NCBI GenBank assembly: GCA_965228265.1
Contig: OZ245804.1
Location: forward strand, 2,232,001-2,296,000
Origin: GCA-2732755 sp965228265
GTDB lineage: Bacteria > Planctomycetota > Phycisphaerae > Phycisphaerales > UBA1924
Direction: 5' to 3'
Length of the DNA stretch: 64,000 nucleotides
Part shown: one piece after another, positions 19,501 through 27,899 of the stretch
Layout of the letters: each line of letters begins with the position of its first letter
Position numbering within the stretch: the stretch's first letter is position 1
Notes under the pieces: generated by a model
What the model saw: only the letters and a program-made list of their open reading frames with translations
Told to the model about the DNA's origin: nothing
The model's database searches: none
Program-made: the position numbers and the translations under genes

Positions 19501-22500
19501 TGATCCGCGCAGACCTAGTGCAGCTCGAGCGTATCGATCAGTTGGTTTCGGAGCTCGACGAAGCCGCGGTGCTGTCGAGTCGTCAGCTCCGCCGTATCAG
19601 TGTCGATCCTTCACGCATGAACGCGGGAGAGCTCGCCGAGATTTTGCGCGGCATGATTCAGGAGAAGTCCGGCGCGAGCGTCGAGGTGATCGATGCCACC
19701 AAGCTTGGCAAGCCGGCGACGGGTGAGGTTCCAGAGCGGGGCGCGTGGCTTGCGCCAGGTTCCGGCCATCCGTTGCAGATCATGGGAGAGGCAGTCGCTT
19801 CGCTCGTGTTGGCTCAGGATCTGGCTGCCTCGATTCCTCAGCCGGCACTCGAATCGGCTTCTGAAACGCCCGCCTCCCAGCCCGACGACGAGCCGGAGAC
19901 TTCGCAGGAATCGCAAGAGCAGGGTGAGCCCGAGCAGGAGACGCTTCAGCCCAAGCCGGGAGCGCAGCCCGCGACTGCACCGACTCCCGAAGAACCGGAA
20001 GTGCTCATCACGGTGGACCCCGCGACCAACTCGCTGATCGTGACAGGCTCGACGCTGATGACGCAGCGCATCGCTGAGCTTGCCGACGAGATCCAGCGGA
20101 TGGCACCCGTCCAGCCGACGCGAGCCCGCATCGTGCGTCTGCCCGACGGCGTGGATCCGAACGCGGTCTACACGGTCCTTGCGAGAACGGTTCAGCAGAT
20201 CGGCGTACGCAACGACCGCAACCCGGGCGGATTCACGGGACGTGTAGCGGCTGCTCCCGATGTCGCGGGCAATAGCGTGATCGTTTGGGCGAACGACACC
20301 GACTTTGCTTCGGTCGGGCCGTTGATTGCTGCCATGTCCCAGCCCGCTTCGATCGAATCGCGGGTGGTGAAGGTGTACCCGCTGAGTTCGGTCCGATCGA
20401 CCAGGGCGCTGGCGGCGGTGAGAGACTTCATCTCGCCAGCTCCGAGCGGCAGGCAGGCTCAGCGTATCCGTTCCGCATCGGTTGAGGTGGAGGGTGCCGA
20501 TGGCGAGACGATTCTTGCCGAGCTCGATGCATCGCAGATCAGTGTCAGCTCCGGGCCGGGCGATCGGTCGCTGATTGTGTCCGCACCGGGCTCTGCCTTG
20601 CCCGCGATTGATCGGTTCATTGCGCTGATCGATCAGACGCCGTCCGAGGCGCACATGGGGATTCGGAGGTATGTGCTGGAGACGGCTGATGCGCCGAGCC
20701 TGGCTCGGTCGCTCACGCAGCTCTTCAATGCTCAGAGGCAGATGAATCAGGATCTGCCGCGTCCCGCGATCGTCGCCGATGCGCGAAACAACACGCTGCT
20801 GGTGACCGCGAACACGGCCCAACACGAAGAGATCGACCGGCTCCTGCCGACACTCGATACGGAAGTCGCTTCCGAGGACGAGGTGCTCGAGATCTTCCGC
20901 CTCACGCAGAACCGACCGACTTCGGTTCGCCGGACACTCAACGATCTCATGCTGACCGACGACCCGGCGATGCGTGCGGCTGTGCGGATCAGCGCCGACG
21001 ACACGGTCGGGGTGCTGATGGTGCGGGCCCCGGAGGAGCAGCTCGCCGAGATTCGTAAGGTGATTACCGATCTTGATACGGCAAGCGCTCAGGATCTGCC
21101 CGTGCACACGCTCACGGTCGAACGTGCCGACGCGGCTCAGGTCGCCGATGCCGTGACACGGTTCTTCGCCGACCGCGACCGGGCCTCGAACCGCACAGGC
21201 GGTCGGGTGGCGCCGAGCGTGGCGATCACGGCCGACAGTCGGAGCGGTTCGATTGTCGTGGCTGCGAGCGATGAAGACTTCGAGCAGATCAAATCACTCG
21301 TCGAGACGTTCGACGGCTCGCCCGAGGCCAAGGACCTGCTCTACCGCGTGTTCCGTCTCGAGCACGCACGCGCGTCCGATCTGGGCGGGATCGTGCAGAG
21401 CATCTCTTGGGAACTCCAGTACGAGCGGATGTACGGCCGGAACCAGCAGGCCGGCAATCAGGATCGGCTGTATGTCGAGGCGAACGACCGCCTCAACGCG
21501 ATAGTCGTGCTCGGTTCGCCTGACCGCATGGAGACGATCGAGCGCGTTATCGCCGAGCTCGATGTGCCGACGGGCGAGATGGGCGAGATGGCTCTTAAGG
21601 CCATCGTTTTGCAGAAGGCCGACGCGAACGCGGTGGCGAGGGTGATCCGTGAGTCGACGGCGACGCCGGGCTGGCGCGTCTGGCAGGGACGCGATCCCGA
21701 AGCGGTCGTCGCCGAGGTCGATCGCTCGCGGAACGCGGTGCTGCTGATCGGCAAACGCGAACGGGTCGAACTCGCGGCGGGCTTTGTCGAGGAGATCGAG
21801 CGGGCCGGTGGCGAGGGTGGTGATCAGGTCAGCACGATCCGTCTTGAGCACGCCAGCGCCGATCGCGCGGCCAACTCGATCAACCGGTTCTTCAATTCTC
21901 GCGCCAGGGCGCAGGGCATCGCCACGACGGGTGTCACGGTTGTGGGCTCTGCCGACGGCAACGTGATCGTGGTTGCCGCCAATGAAACTGACACCGAACT
22001 CGTCAAGCAGCTTGTTGCGGATATCGATCAGCCGCAGATGGGTGAGGATCGAGAGATCCAGGTGTACACCCTGAAGAACGCGAATGTGTCGGAGACGTCG
22101 CGCACGGTCACGGCGATGTTCCCGTCGGCGCGTGGGCGGAACGAGGACCGGGTCATCGTGACGCCGCAGACTCAGACGCGTTCGCTGATTATCTCGGCAC
22201 CGACGAAGCTCCAGGAACCGATCGCGCAGCTGATTGACGAGCTCGATCGCCCGCCGACCGATGAGGACGCCCGCATTGTGACCGTCACGCTCGAGACGGC
22301 TCTGGCGACGGACGTAGCCCGTTCGCTGCGTGAGGCGCTTCCAGAGAATGTGCAGGTGAAGGTGACAGCCGTCGAGCGGAGCAATTCGCTTCTACTGACG
22401 GGTTCGGACGAGGCGATCAAGCTGGTGATGCAGCGGATCGAGGAACTCGACGCGGAGCCTTCGCGGAACTTCATGGAATTCCGCCGGGTGAGCATCAAGC

Positions 22501-25500
22501 ACGCCGACGCGTACGAGGTGGCAAGCACGCTCCGGACGATCACGCGTGCTCGACCGGTTGGTCCGGGTGGGGCCCGTCCGGGTGTGGATTACAACAGCGA
22601 CGACAACACCGTCGCGATCAGCGCGTTCGCCGATGAACTTGATGAACTGCTCAACATCATCGAGCAGCTCGATGCGCCACGAGACACGGAGCGCAAGACC
22701 GAGTTCGTGCCGCTCGAGTTCGCCAATGCGACACAGATCGCCGAGGCGCTCGATACTTTCTTTGGACCGTTCGCGATCGCGGCGACGACTCCCGGTGCTC
22801 GCCGCGTGACGATTGTCCCCGATGCCGCTTCCAACTCGCTGGTCATCAGCGCCGACAAGAGCGAGTGGGAGAGCATCATGCAGCTCCTGGCGACGCTCGA
22901 CAACGAGGAATACGACACCTCGCGTCAACTGGCGGTGATCAAGCTCGAGTACGCCGACGCCAGCAGTGTGGCCGGCGCGTTGGATGAAGGATTCAGGGCC
23001 ACGGTCGATGCGCAACTGCGGCGTGATCAGGCGCGCCAGCAGAGCCGTCAGCAGAACGGCCGGGACAATCAGGCGAGCGCGCCGCCCGTACTCATCCGAG
23101 CCGAGGATCTGCCCACGGTCTCGGCCGAGGCGGAAACCAATTCGCTTGTGGTCTTCGCGTCCCGCAAGGATCTGGAGCGCATCCGCAGCATTGTCGAGCA
23201 GATCGACCGCGCCGAGTTCGCCGAGTACCCGCAGGCGAGGATTATCCCCGTCTCGCAGGGGCGTCCGAGTCAGATCGCGGTCGCGGTGCGTGAGCTCTAC
23301 GGGCGTCAGACACAAGGGGCGCAGGGCAAGCGGTCCGTGCTCGTCTTCGGTGATGACACCAGCGGCACGCTCATTGTCCGTTCGGATGACCGCACCTTTG
23401 TCCAGATCGAGGCGCTCACCAACGCGGTGCAGGAACAGAGCGATCGCCGCGGCGTCAAGGTCCGCGTCCTAACGCTCGAGAATGCGCCCGCCTCGCGCAT
23501 CCGCACAGCCCTGCTCGAAGCTTTCCAGCGCACGGCCGAGAGCCGGGGCGAATCGCTCTCGATTCAGGCCGACCGCACGCGTAACGCGCTCGTGATCGCC
23601 AGCACAGAGGAGTTGTACGAAGAGATCGCACAGACCGCGCGCGAGCTCGATGGCACGCTGGATGCCCAGCCCGAGGGGCAGCAGAACGACTTGCCCGGTG
23701 TATTCGGCGGTCTGCAGATCGTCGATGTGCAGAACAACGACCCCGCGAGCATCATCCAGCTTCTGACGGAACTGGGTGTCACACGTGCCGTTTCGCCCGA
23801 TCAGGCCAGCATCGTTGCTGACCCCGTGCAGCTCAGCCGGCTCTCGTCGCGTCGGGCGATCGCGGTCACGGGCAACCCGGCTGACGTCGATGCGGTTGTG
23901 AGGCTGATTCCGTCGCTTGATCGAGAGGCGATCGAGCCGACGCACGCCGCGGCGATCATCCCGCTCGATATCGCCGATGCATCGGCGGTGGTGAACACGC
24001 TGCGAGACATGCTCACACCGGCGTCCGGCGCGACGGGTGCCAGCCCCGCCAAGGCCGCGGCCGAGCATCTGCGCCGGCTCAGCGTCGCCAACGGGGCGGA
24101 GGAGCCGCTCCAGTTCGATCTCGCTGCGCCGCTTCGGATTATGGCCGACACGACGACGAACTCGGTAATCGTCGCCTCGACCGACGCGAACGTGAAGGGC
24201 GTGCGCGAGCTGGCGTCGATGATGGACCGCCTGCCCGTGGGCGAGGCCGTCGTGATCCGTGTCTTCCCGCTGAACAGTGCGTCGGCCGATCGCGTGCGCA
24301 CGATCATTGATGAGCTGTTCCGGCAGGGTGCACAGCTCGGGAACGTGCCCGGCACGAACCGCCGCACCCAACCCAGCACCACGACGGGTCAGGCGCTGCT
24401 CAACGAGTTGGCGATGAGTGTCGACGAGCGGAGTAATTCGCTCATCGTGGCCGGCAAGGAAGAGTCCGTTGCGCTTGTCGAGGTGCTGATCGGTGATCTC
24501 GACGGCGAGCAGTCGGCGAGCTGGGTCGAGCCCACGCTGGTCATGCTCGAACACGCCGACCCGCGAGAGATGGCCGATCGCCTGAACTCGGTTCTTGTGC
24601 GTGGATTGACCGATACGCCCGAGTCCGAAGCCCTTCGTCGACAGGCCGGGCGGATCCGTCTGGCGACACTGGGCGCCGAGGGGGAGCAGGTCAAGAACGC
24701 GGATCTCTTCACCGCGGCTGGTACGCTGATCATCGAGCCGGAACCCAATCTGCGGGCGCTTCTCGTGCTCGGCAGTCCGGCGAATGTGGAGGTTGTGCGT
24801 GGTCTGGCATCGATGATGGACGTCGAGGCCGCGGCCGCTTCTAACCGTGTGCGACTCTTCCCGCTTGAGCACGCCGCGGCGGATCGGATTCTGAACATCG
24901 TGACGAATCTTTTCAACGAGCGAACGCGTCAGCCCTCGTTCCGCGAAGAGGACCGCCTCATCGCAGCCGTCGACGCGCGCACCAACACGCTGATCGTTTC
25001 GACCAGCCCTGAGAGCTTCGAGGTGCTCGATGCACTGCTGGCCTCGCTCGACTCAGCGGACCCGAATTACGCTGTGGGATTGCACGTTGTCCCGGTGCAG
25101 GGCGGCGACGCGATCCAGCTCGCGCCGAAAATCGAACGCCTGATGCGTGAGCGCATCGCGGCGACTCAGCGGTCGGGGAGTGTTTCTTCGCCGCTGGATT
25201 CGTTCTCGATCGAGCCCGAGGCGGCGACCAACAGTCTGATCATTGCTGCCAGTGATGAGAACCTGGTGCTCGTCAAGGAACTGCTGGGCGCACTGACAGG
25301 CGAAGAATCGCAGGCGCTCGCCAGGGGCTCGATGGTGGAGGTCATCGCGCTGACCAGCACGAGGCCCGTCGACGCGGCTCAGGCGGTCAACGAGTTCTAC
25401 GTCAATCCCGAGAACCAGCGTCGCGGCCCGGGCGCCGTCGGTGTGATCGCCAACGAGCGGCTCAATGCGCTCGTGGTCCGGGGCACCGCCGATGATATCG

Positions 25501-27350
25501 AGGCCGTCCGCGAGCTCGTGGGCCGTATCGATACAGCGAGCCCGCTGGCGGTCCAGAACGTCAGGCGCATCGAACTCAAGACCGCGAACGCGTACGAAGT
25601 CGTGCAGCTGCTCGACGAGGTGCTCTCGGGCCGGGCGATCTCCGGCGCCCGCACCCGCACCGGTCAGGCGGTGAAGCTCCGGTTCTACCGCCAGAAATTC
25701 CTCGAAGACCTCGAGGGGAGTTCCCAGTACACCGAGACCGAAATCGACGCGGTCGTGCGTGAACAGGTGGCCCTGACGCCCGAGCTTCGGACGAACTCGG
25801 TTCTCGTTTCGGCTCCGCCCAACGTCATGGAATTCATCGAGTCGATGATCTCCGATCTCGACACGACCGACGCGGGCACGCGCAAGATCGAGAAGTTCCG
25901 CCTGGTCAATGCCGACGCCCGCGCGATGGCGGATGTGCTCCGCAATCTGTTTAGTCTGCGTCAGAGCGGCAGCAACAGCCTGTTCCTCGTGCCGACCGTG
26001 GGCAACGAGCCGCTGCAACCCGATGAGCCGCTCGCCGAGGGGCTTGGGGCGCAGTCGCTTACGCCCGTGCCGGATGATCGTCAGCAGCTGGCGATCACGA
26101 TCGACGCGCGCACGAACACGCTGATCGTCTCGGCGACAGAGGAGTACCTCGAGCTCGTGCGGGACGTGGTCGAGGAGCTCGATTCGATCATCGCTACCGA
26201 GCGTGAGCAGATCGTGTTCGACCTGCAGTACGCCCAGGCCGAGACGGTGCAGAACACGCTCCAGCAGTACTTCCAGTCCGAAGCGGCCCGCATCCGTGAC
26301 ATTCTCTCGCCCGGTCAGGGCGGCTCGCTCACGCGTCAGCTTGAGCAGGAGGTCACGGTGGTCGGCGATCCCAAGAGCCAGAAGGTGCTGATCTCCGCGT
26401 CGCCAAGATACATCGACACGGTGCGTTCGATCGTGCGTGAGCTCGACGCCGCCCCGCCGCAGGTCATCATCCAGGTCCTGCTCGCCGAGGTCACGCTCGA
26501 CGACGCCGACCAGTGGGGGATCTCGGCCGACGCGTTCGACGTGGGCGGCGACAACTACGACGTTGGTTTCCTCGGCGCGGGCGCCTCGCTGGCAACGGCG
26601 CTTGGCGTGCCCAACCTGTCGGTCTCGTCGACCGATTTCAGCCTGCTCGTCCGGGCTCTCCAGGCTCAGGGCAAGCTCGAGATCCTCTCCAACCCGCGGC
26701 TGACCGTGAACAACAACGAGTCGGCCTCGATCCAGGTTGGTGAGAACGTCGCGCTGCCGGACGAGGTCGAGACGCTCACCGACGGGCGAACCCGCGCGAG
26801 CATTCGGCGTGAGGACGTCGGTGTCCTGCTCTCGGTCACGCCATCGATCAGCTCGGATGGCTTTGTGCGTCTGGATATCCAGCCCGAGATCTCGGTCGTC
26901 AGCGAACGCACAACGCAGATCTCCGAGGACTTCGAGGCGCCCATCATCAGCACGCGAAAGGTCGACACGACTGTCACCGTGCGCGACGGACAGACCGTTG
27001 TCATCGGCGGCCTCATTCAGACAACGCAGGAAGACCGGCGGACCAAGGTGCCGCTCATCGGCGATATCCCGTTCATCGGGATCCCGTTCCGCAGCCACGA
27101 CATCAAGAACGTGCGCACAGAACTGCTCGTGATCCTGACGCCCCAGGTGGTCGCCGGCGGCATCAACGGCGGGTCGCACCTGCTTGACGAAGACACCGAG
27201 CGCACGATTCGCAACTACAGCGATCCTGACGGGCTCTATAAACTTCTTGAGAACCATCGCCCCGCGCCGAAAGAAGCTCCGAGCATCGAGCCCATCGACG
27301 CGAGGGAGCCCGAGGCCGATGTGGAATTGGAAACGCAACCGAGCGAGTAA
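13578..27350 (+). CDS. gspD: Giant secretin (GspD-type) with about fifty N1-like domains
   Basis: The product is about 4590 residues, roughly six to seven times a normal GspD. I start at ATG 13578 (AGGAGCGGGCGGAG upstream); a GTG at 13536 is in frame but poorly placed. A signal peptide (about 1-35, ending SPACA) leads to an N0-like domain (about 45-125, FAFKNAPFDQVLDFFSRQSG). From about residue 139 to 4290 the chain is a series of 75-100-residue units, each ending in a strand such as TNSLIV and a helix ending LD; by eye I count about 51, several degenerate. A Pro/Glu/Gln-rich linker at about 2094-2142 breaks the series. The C-terminal 300 residues are a canonical secretin core with VPLIGDIPFIGIPF. 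It would form the outer-membrane gate of the gsp system. The reading frame is open throughout. Confidence 0.93.
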   Translation: MPSSAIRTLLWVLSACATVGTVGGVTFWSSPACAQEEQAGESEPRIGFAFKNAPFDQVLDFFSRQSGVPIIFEADAPAGTLTFVSANEYTLDAGISVLNMTLRRHDRYLRHEGDFLYLSTLPEAAKRAGESFSAELPEGVTPDQIVTVTIPLSNANAGLVAEQIKPLLDAYGSVTPVPEQNIVIVVETAAQVERISQVIQTIDERKPVDSSYRLFPLKNAQADAVVNALKGLVGTRVQRIIIDKDGKQNVVEEMDVGGLSIQPDKRTNAVIVVGPESRIETVEELIALLDADEAGAVGGRRLVTLPLRTVTPRIASDRITQLFAGIDKAKRPTVVPLDESGKIAVVGSEDQLVQVTALIDELDPRRGDAGQSDDEIARVVALDHLSAQSASTIVSRLLTPRQQALIRIVPGNDGRSLIVAGPGEEIARFEKLLAGIDRPASGSREVRVVRIDAADPASVFESADNLYTASHEEPERLERSLDEASAALTLIGARSDIDEYVRLLGEAQKAVSLATQTRTYDVINESPEQLASRLGRIVSLVLGNQGPRPTIQAIPELDQVIVRAQPAQFQLIDSLVAQITEKSSSQVQVEVIRLHSADAEGLIERAQSMAQLANPDLPAAAVQHDETSGNLIVTGSAESVAAFSEGLKQAQSLSAPVRTTRVIDVQRANAADLVAPLREFLASADPIDPGRRVPEPTISVVERTNSLLVVAEPAQHQIIVDHVRRLDVLEQTDLPPLRLLQLRTAEAQSIASMLTEQYRQRPQTERTAKPVEVRADAATNTLIIAAHEDLFLDIKAFVEDLNTTQADGPERVTKLFPLRVARAADVALAMDRLYPEPPIPLDRRGVPMPWLREPKQVTVSAEENSNSLIIDAPADRMDSLTELAEQLDRVQVPAAAELRTYRVENADLQVIAQALTGLANRGILSSPAQAGRQAVQVLIETEPRSKTLIVAGDEVTFQKVEQMLADLSAVPVERELRVVPIVGQLATDIARRAQQIYETQTKTLPDAKPVEIQIDEESNTLEIVAETESMERFLTVLDELQSQTGPARQIRLVELRTAAAADVAAFLEELLSSSAAIKQHGGPMPTFEAIDSTNSLLISATHEDWAVIDPLITSLDTAEGQERPPLRIMRLRSTDAVGIATVLQQSFDRRPAAERTRLPVDIRSDAATNTLIVSAHQEVMPEIESLVADLNDAQAIDGEGRGIQIFPLRVARAEELARTIDQMYPEPPMPVDSRGRPRPDLRQPKEIVVRADMATNSLIVDAPSARLAGFEQLVRELDRAKVTEDVEVRTYAIERAELASVQATLRELADRSALGTTGRTPVTITTEARGRTLIVSGPVDIFPQVEKLIDELDAKPDVPDRVMRLYRLEYARADLLAPMLREALADQLREVVGANTDDQNDVLNISADARSNTLIIYAPEVVQQIAAELVQALDSEASASARHVVRVISLTFADANSVAPTITAAAGAMEIPATDRPLISAVRGVNSIVLSGAASDVERLVELVESLDIRPVDSDSPGVETFTLEHASAGAIAQTVERLLANQLETDPRVMAVRMRYVRDAAPPAPTVRVEADDRTNSLIVSAPMETIELARAIVERLDQPSGEQPTMMTFSPTRAAPARLASVVQGVMDETRTPNVPVAELHVEPASATIVVTGQPDEVARAVGLLAEFDERAVALPETSMRMVELANASADSVARTLTSVLGDRTRWPEELVRAEEAGLAVAKPSFTAEPGTNRILMVAPAPLEALATELIASLDRTDASAAKDTRVYNLRQGDAQSVATAVSASLSAAGKPGQTPANVSAEPVSNSVVVVGDAEQITLAESLIKNMDEAVDTDGVSVRTIVLNNARAESLAPIIDEIVRREDATQMLPSWMMASYLAQGGSVRQPARVVAEPRLNALVVTGPGPVLDLAEQVIAELDSPQQAAGAQRPVRVLTVRNADAAGIAQTIDAVFAEEASASTPPVVRVDAAANALVIRADLVQLERIDQLVSELDEAAVLSSRQLRRISVDPSRMNAGELAEILRGMIQEKSGASVEVIDATKLGKPATGEVPERGAWLAPGSGHPLQIMGEAVASLVLAQDLAASIPQPALESASETPASQPDDEPETSQESQEQGEPEQETLQPKPGAQPATAPTPEEPEVLITVDPATNSLIVTGSTLMTQRIAELADEIQRMAPVQPTRARIVRLPDGVDPNAVYTVLARTVQQIGVRNDRNPGGFTGRVAAAPDVAGNSVIVWANDTDFASVGPLIAAMSQPASIESRVVKVYPLSSVRSTRALAAVRDFISPAPSGRQAQRIRSASVEVEGADGETILAELDASQISVSSGPGDRSLIVSAPGSALPAIDRFIALIDQTPSEAHMGIRRYVLETADAPSLARSLTQLFNAQRQMNQDLPRPAIVADARNNTLLVTANTAQHEEIDRLLPTLDTEVASEDEVLEIFRLTQNRPTSVRRTLNDLMLTDDPAMRAAVRISADDTVGVLMVRAPEEQLAEIRKVITDLDTASAQDLPVHTLTVERADAAQVADAVTRFFADRDRASNRTGGRVAPSVAITADSRSGSIVVAASDEDFEQIKSLVETFDGSPEAKDLLYRVFRLEHARASDLGGIVQSISWELQYERMYGRNQQAGNQDRLYVEANDRLNAIVVLGSPDRMETIERVIAELDVPTGEMGEMALKAIVLQKADANAVARVIRESTATPGWRVWQGRDPEAVVAEVDRSRNAVLLIGKRERVELAAGFVEEIERAGGEGGDQVSTIRLEHASADRAANSINRFFNSRARAQGIATTGVTVVGSADGNVIVVAANETDTELVKQLVADIDQPQMGEDREIQVYTLKNANVSETSRTVTAMFPSARGRNEDRVIVTPQTQTRSLIISAPTKLQEPIAQLIDELDRPPTDEDARIVTVTLETALATDVARSLREALPENVQVKVTAVERSNSLLLTGSDEAIKLVMQRIEELDAEPSRNFMEFRRVSIKHADAYEVASTLRTITRARPVGPGGARPGVDYNSDDNTVAISAFADELDELLNIIEQLDAPRDTERKTEFVPLEFANATQIAEALDTFFGPFAIAATTPGARRVTIVPDAASNSLVISADKSEWESIMQLLATLDNEEYDTSRQLAVIKLEYADASSVAGALDEGFRATVDAQLRRDQARQQSRQQNGRDNQASAPPVLIRAEDLPTVSAEAETNSLVVFASRKDLERIRSIVEQIDRAEFAEYPQARIIPVSQGRPSQIAVAVRELYGRQTQGAQGKRSVLVFGDDTSGTLIVRSDDRTFVQIEALTNAVQEQSDRRGVKVRVLTLENAPASRIRTALLEAFQRTAESRGESLSIQADRTRNALVIASTEELYEEIAQTARELDGTLDAQPEGQQNDLPGVFGGLQIVDVQNNDPASIIQLLTELGVTRAVSPDQASIVADPVQLSRLSSRRAIAVTGNPADVDAVVRLIPSLDREAIEPTHAAAIIPLDIADASAVVNTLRDMLTPASGATGASPAKAAAEHLRRLSVANGAEEPLQFDLAAPLRIMADTTTNSVIVASTDANVKGVRELASMMDRLPVGEAVVIRVFPLNSASADRVRTIIDELFRQGAQLGNVPGTNRRTQPSTTTGQALLNELAMSVDERSNSLIVAGKEESVALVEVLIGDLDGEQSASWVEPTLVMLEHADPREMADRLNSVLVRGLTDTPESEALRRQAGRIRLATLGAEGEQVKNADLFTAAGTLIIEPEPNLRALLVLGSPANVEVVRGLASMMDVEAAAASNRVRLFPLEHAAADRILNIVTNLFNERTRQPSFREEDRLIAAVDARTNTLIVSTSPESFEVLDALLASLDSADPNYAVGLHVVPVQGGDAIQLAPKIERLMRERIAATQRSGSVSSPLDSFSIEPEAATNSLIIAASDENLVLVKELLGALTGEESQALARGSMVEVIALTSTRPVDAAQAVNEFYVNPENQRRGPGAVGVIANERLNALVVRGTADDIEAVRELVGRIDTASPLAVQNVRRIELKTANAYEVVQLLDEVLSGRAISGARTRTGQAVKLRFYRQKFLEDLEGSSQYTETEIDAVVREQVALTPELRTNSVLVSAPPNVMEFIESMISDLDTTDAGTRKIEKFRLVNADARAMADVLRNLFSLRQSGSNSLFLVPTVGNEPLQPDEPLAEGLGAQSLTPVPDDRQQLAITIDARTNTLIVSATEEYLELVRDVVEELDSIIATEREQIVFDLQYAQAETVQNTLQQYFQSEAARIRDILSPGQGGSLTRQLEQEVTVVGDPKSQKVLISASPRYIDTVRSIVRELDAAPPQVIIQVLLAEVTLDDADQWGISADAFDVGGDNYDVGFLGAGASLATALGVPNLSVSSTDFSLLVRALQAQGKLEILSNPRLTVNNNESASIQVGENVALPDEVETLTDGRTRASIRREDVGVLLSVTPSISSDGFVRLDIQPEISVVSERTTQISEDFEAPIISTRKVDTTVTVRDGQTVVIGGLIQTTQEDRRTKVPLIGDIPFIGIPFRSHDIKNVRTELLVILTPQVVAGGINGGSHLLDEDTERTIRNYSDPDGLYKLLENHRPAPKEAPSIEPIDAREPEADVELETQPSE
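15555..17660 (+). repeat. Higher-order tandem duplication inside the secretin gene
   Basis: Bases about 15555-16500 and 16720-17660 encode the same order of four domain types, offset by about 1167 bases. Both copies contain a PPLR unit, then an AATNTLI unit, then FPLRVARA with a YPEPP(I/M)P loop, then an R-T-Y unit. An identical 18-base stretch occurs at 16021-16038 and again from 17191. The copies are diverged at most other positions, so the duplication is old. It shows that the array grew by block duplication as well as by single units. Confidence 0.75.
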
Positions 27351-27358
27351 GCCACCAG

Positions 27359-27868
27359 ATGATCCACCGGAGTGTCGTTGCTGCTCTCACCTGCCTGATC
27401 CTGGGCTCGGTTTGCGCAGGCTGCGTGGCCGACGGGCCTCAGCCTCGGCGCAAGCCCCACATCGGACCACAGCCGCGTGATGCCCAGGCGGATGTGCTTC
27501 TGCTGAACATCGGGCCGCCCACCGACAGTGACGGCGACACGATCCCCGACACCTTCATCGCCAGCGTGCACATCTTCGACGAGCGGTACCAGCTGCCCGT
27601 GCGTGTCGCCGGCACGATGACCTTTCACCTGTTTGCTCAGAACAGCGAGACCCCGATCCAGTCGTGGAGCTACGAGGGCCGGGACTTGCAGCAGCAGATC
27701 ATTCAGGCCCAGGTCGGCCCCGTGCACCGATTCCGATTGCAGGTACCGATCGACGCCGAGCCGGTGCGGGAGCGGTATGTGACCGTTCAGTGTCTGTTTG
27801 AGACCGACAAGGGCCAGCGTGCACAGGCCTGGCACCGGGATCTTCCCTGGCTGTCGGTTGCCCGCTGA
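27359..27868 (+). CDS. Small lipoprotein directly downstream of giant secretin
   Basis: A 169-residue protein whose start lies 8 bases after the secretin stop, so it is almost certainly cotranscribed. The signal peptide ends SVCAGC, a lipobox-like site, making it a lipoprotein. Residues about 55-65 read DSDGDTIPD, the calcium-binding motif of thrombospondin type 3 repeats. The rest looks like a single beta-sandwich (ASVHIFDERYQLPVRVAGTM). I do not recognise a family. Because some secretins need a lipoprotein pilotin, this is a candidate for that role, which is inference from position alone. Confidence 0.7.
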   Translation: MIHRSVVAALTCLILGSVCAGCVADGPQPRRKPHIGPQPRDAQADVLLLNIGPPTDSDGDTIPDTFIASVHIFDERYQLPVRVAGTMTFHLFAQNSETPIQSWSYEGRDLQQQIIQAQVGPVHRFRLQVPIDAEPVRERYVTVQCLFETDKGQRAQAWHRDLPWLSVAR

Positions 27869-27870
27869 GT

Positions 27871-27899
27871 CTTTATGCAGCCTTAACAGTTTCTTGGCA
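27871..27899 (+). promoter_or_regulatory. Probable Pho box upstream of pstS
   Basis: Three related heptamers, CTTTATG (27871-27877), CTTAACA (27882-27888) and CTTGGCA (27893-27899), are separated by exactly 4 bases. The 11-base period is that of PhoB/PhoP binding sites (CTGTCAT or TTAACA type). The site lies 50 bases before the pstS start, where a phosphate-starvation activator would bind. The layout is seen directly; the regulator is inferred. Confidence 0.6.

Noticed and set aside
25053..27338. 761-residue open frame on the minus strand opposite the secretin
   Set aside because: It is antisense to the repeat array and C-domain, Arg/Asp/His-rich, with no recognisable domain.
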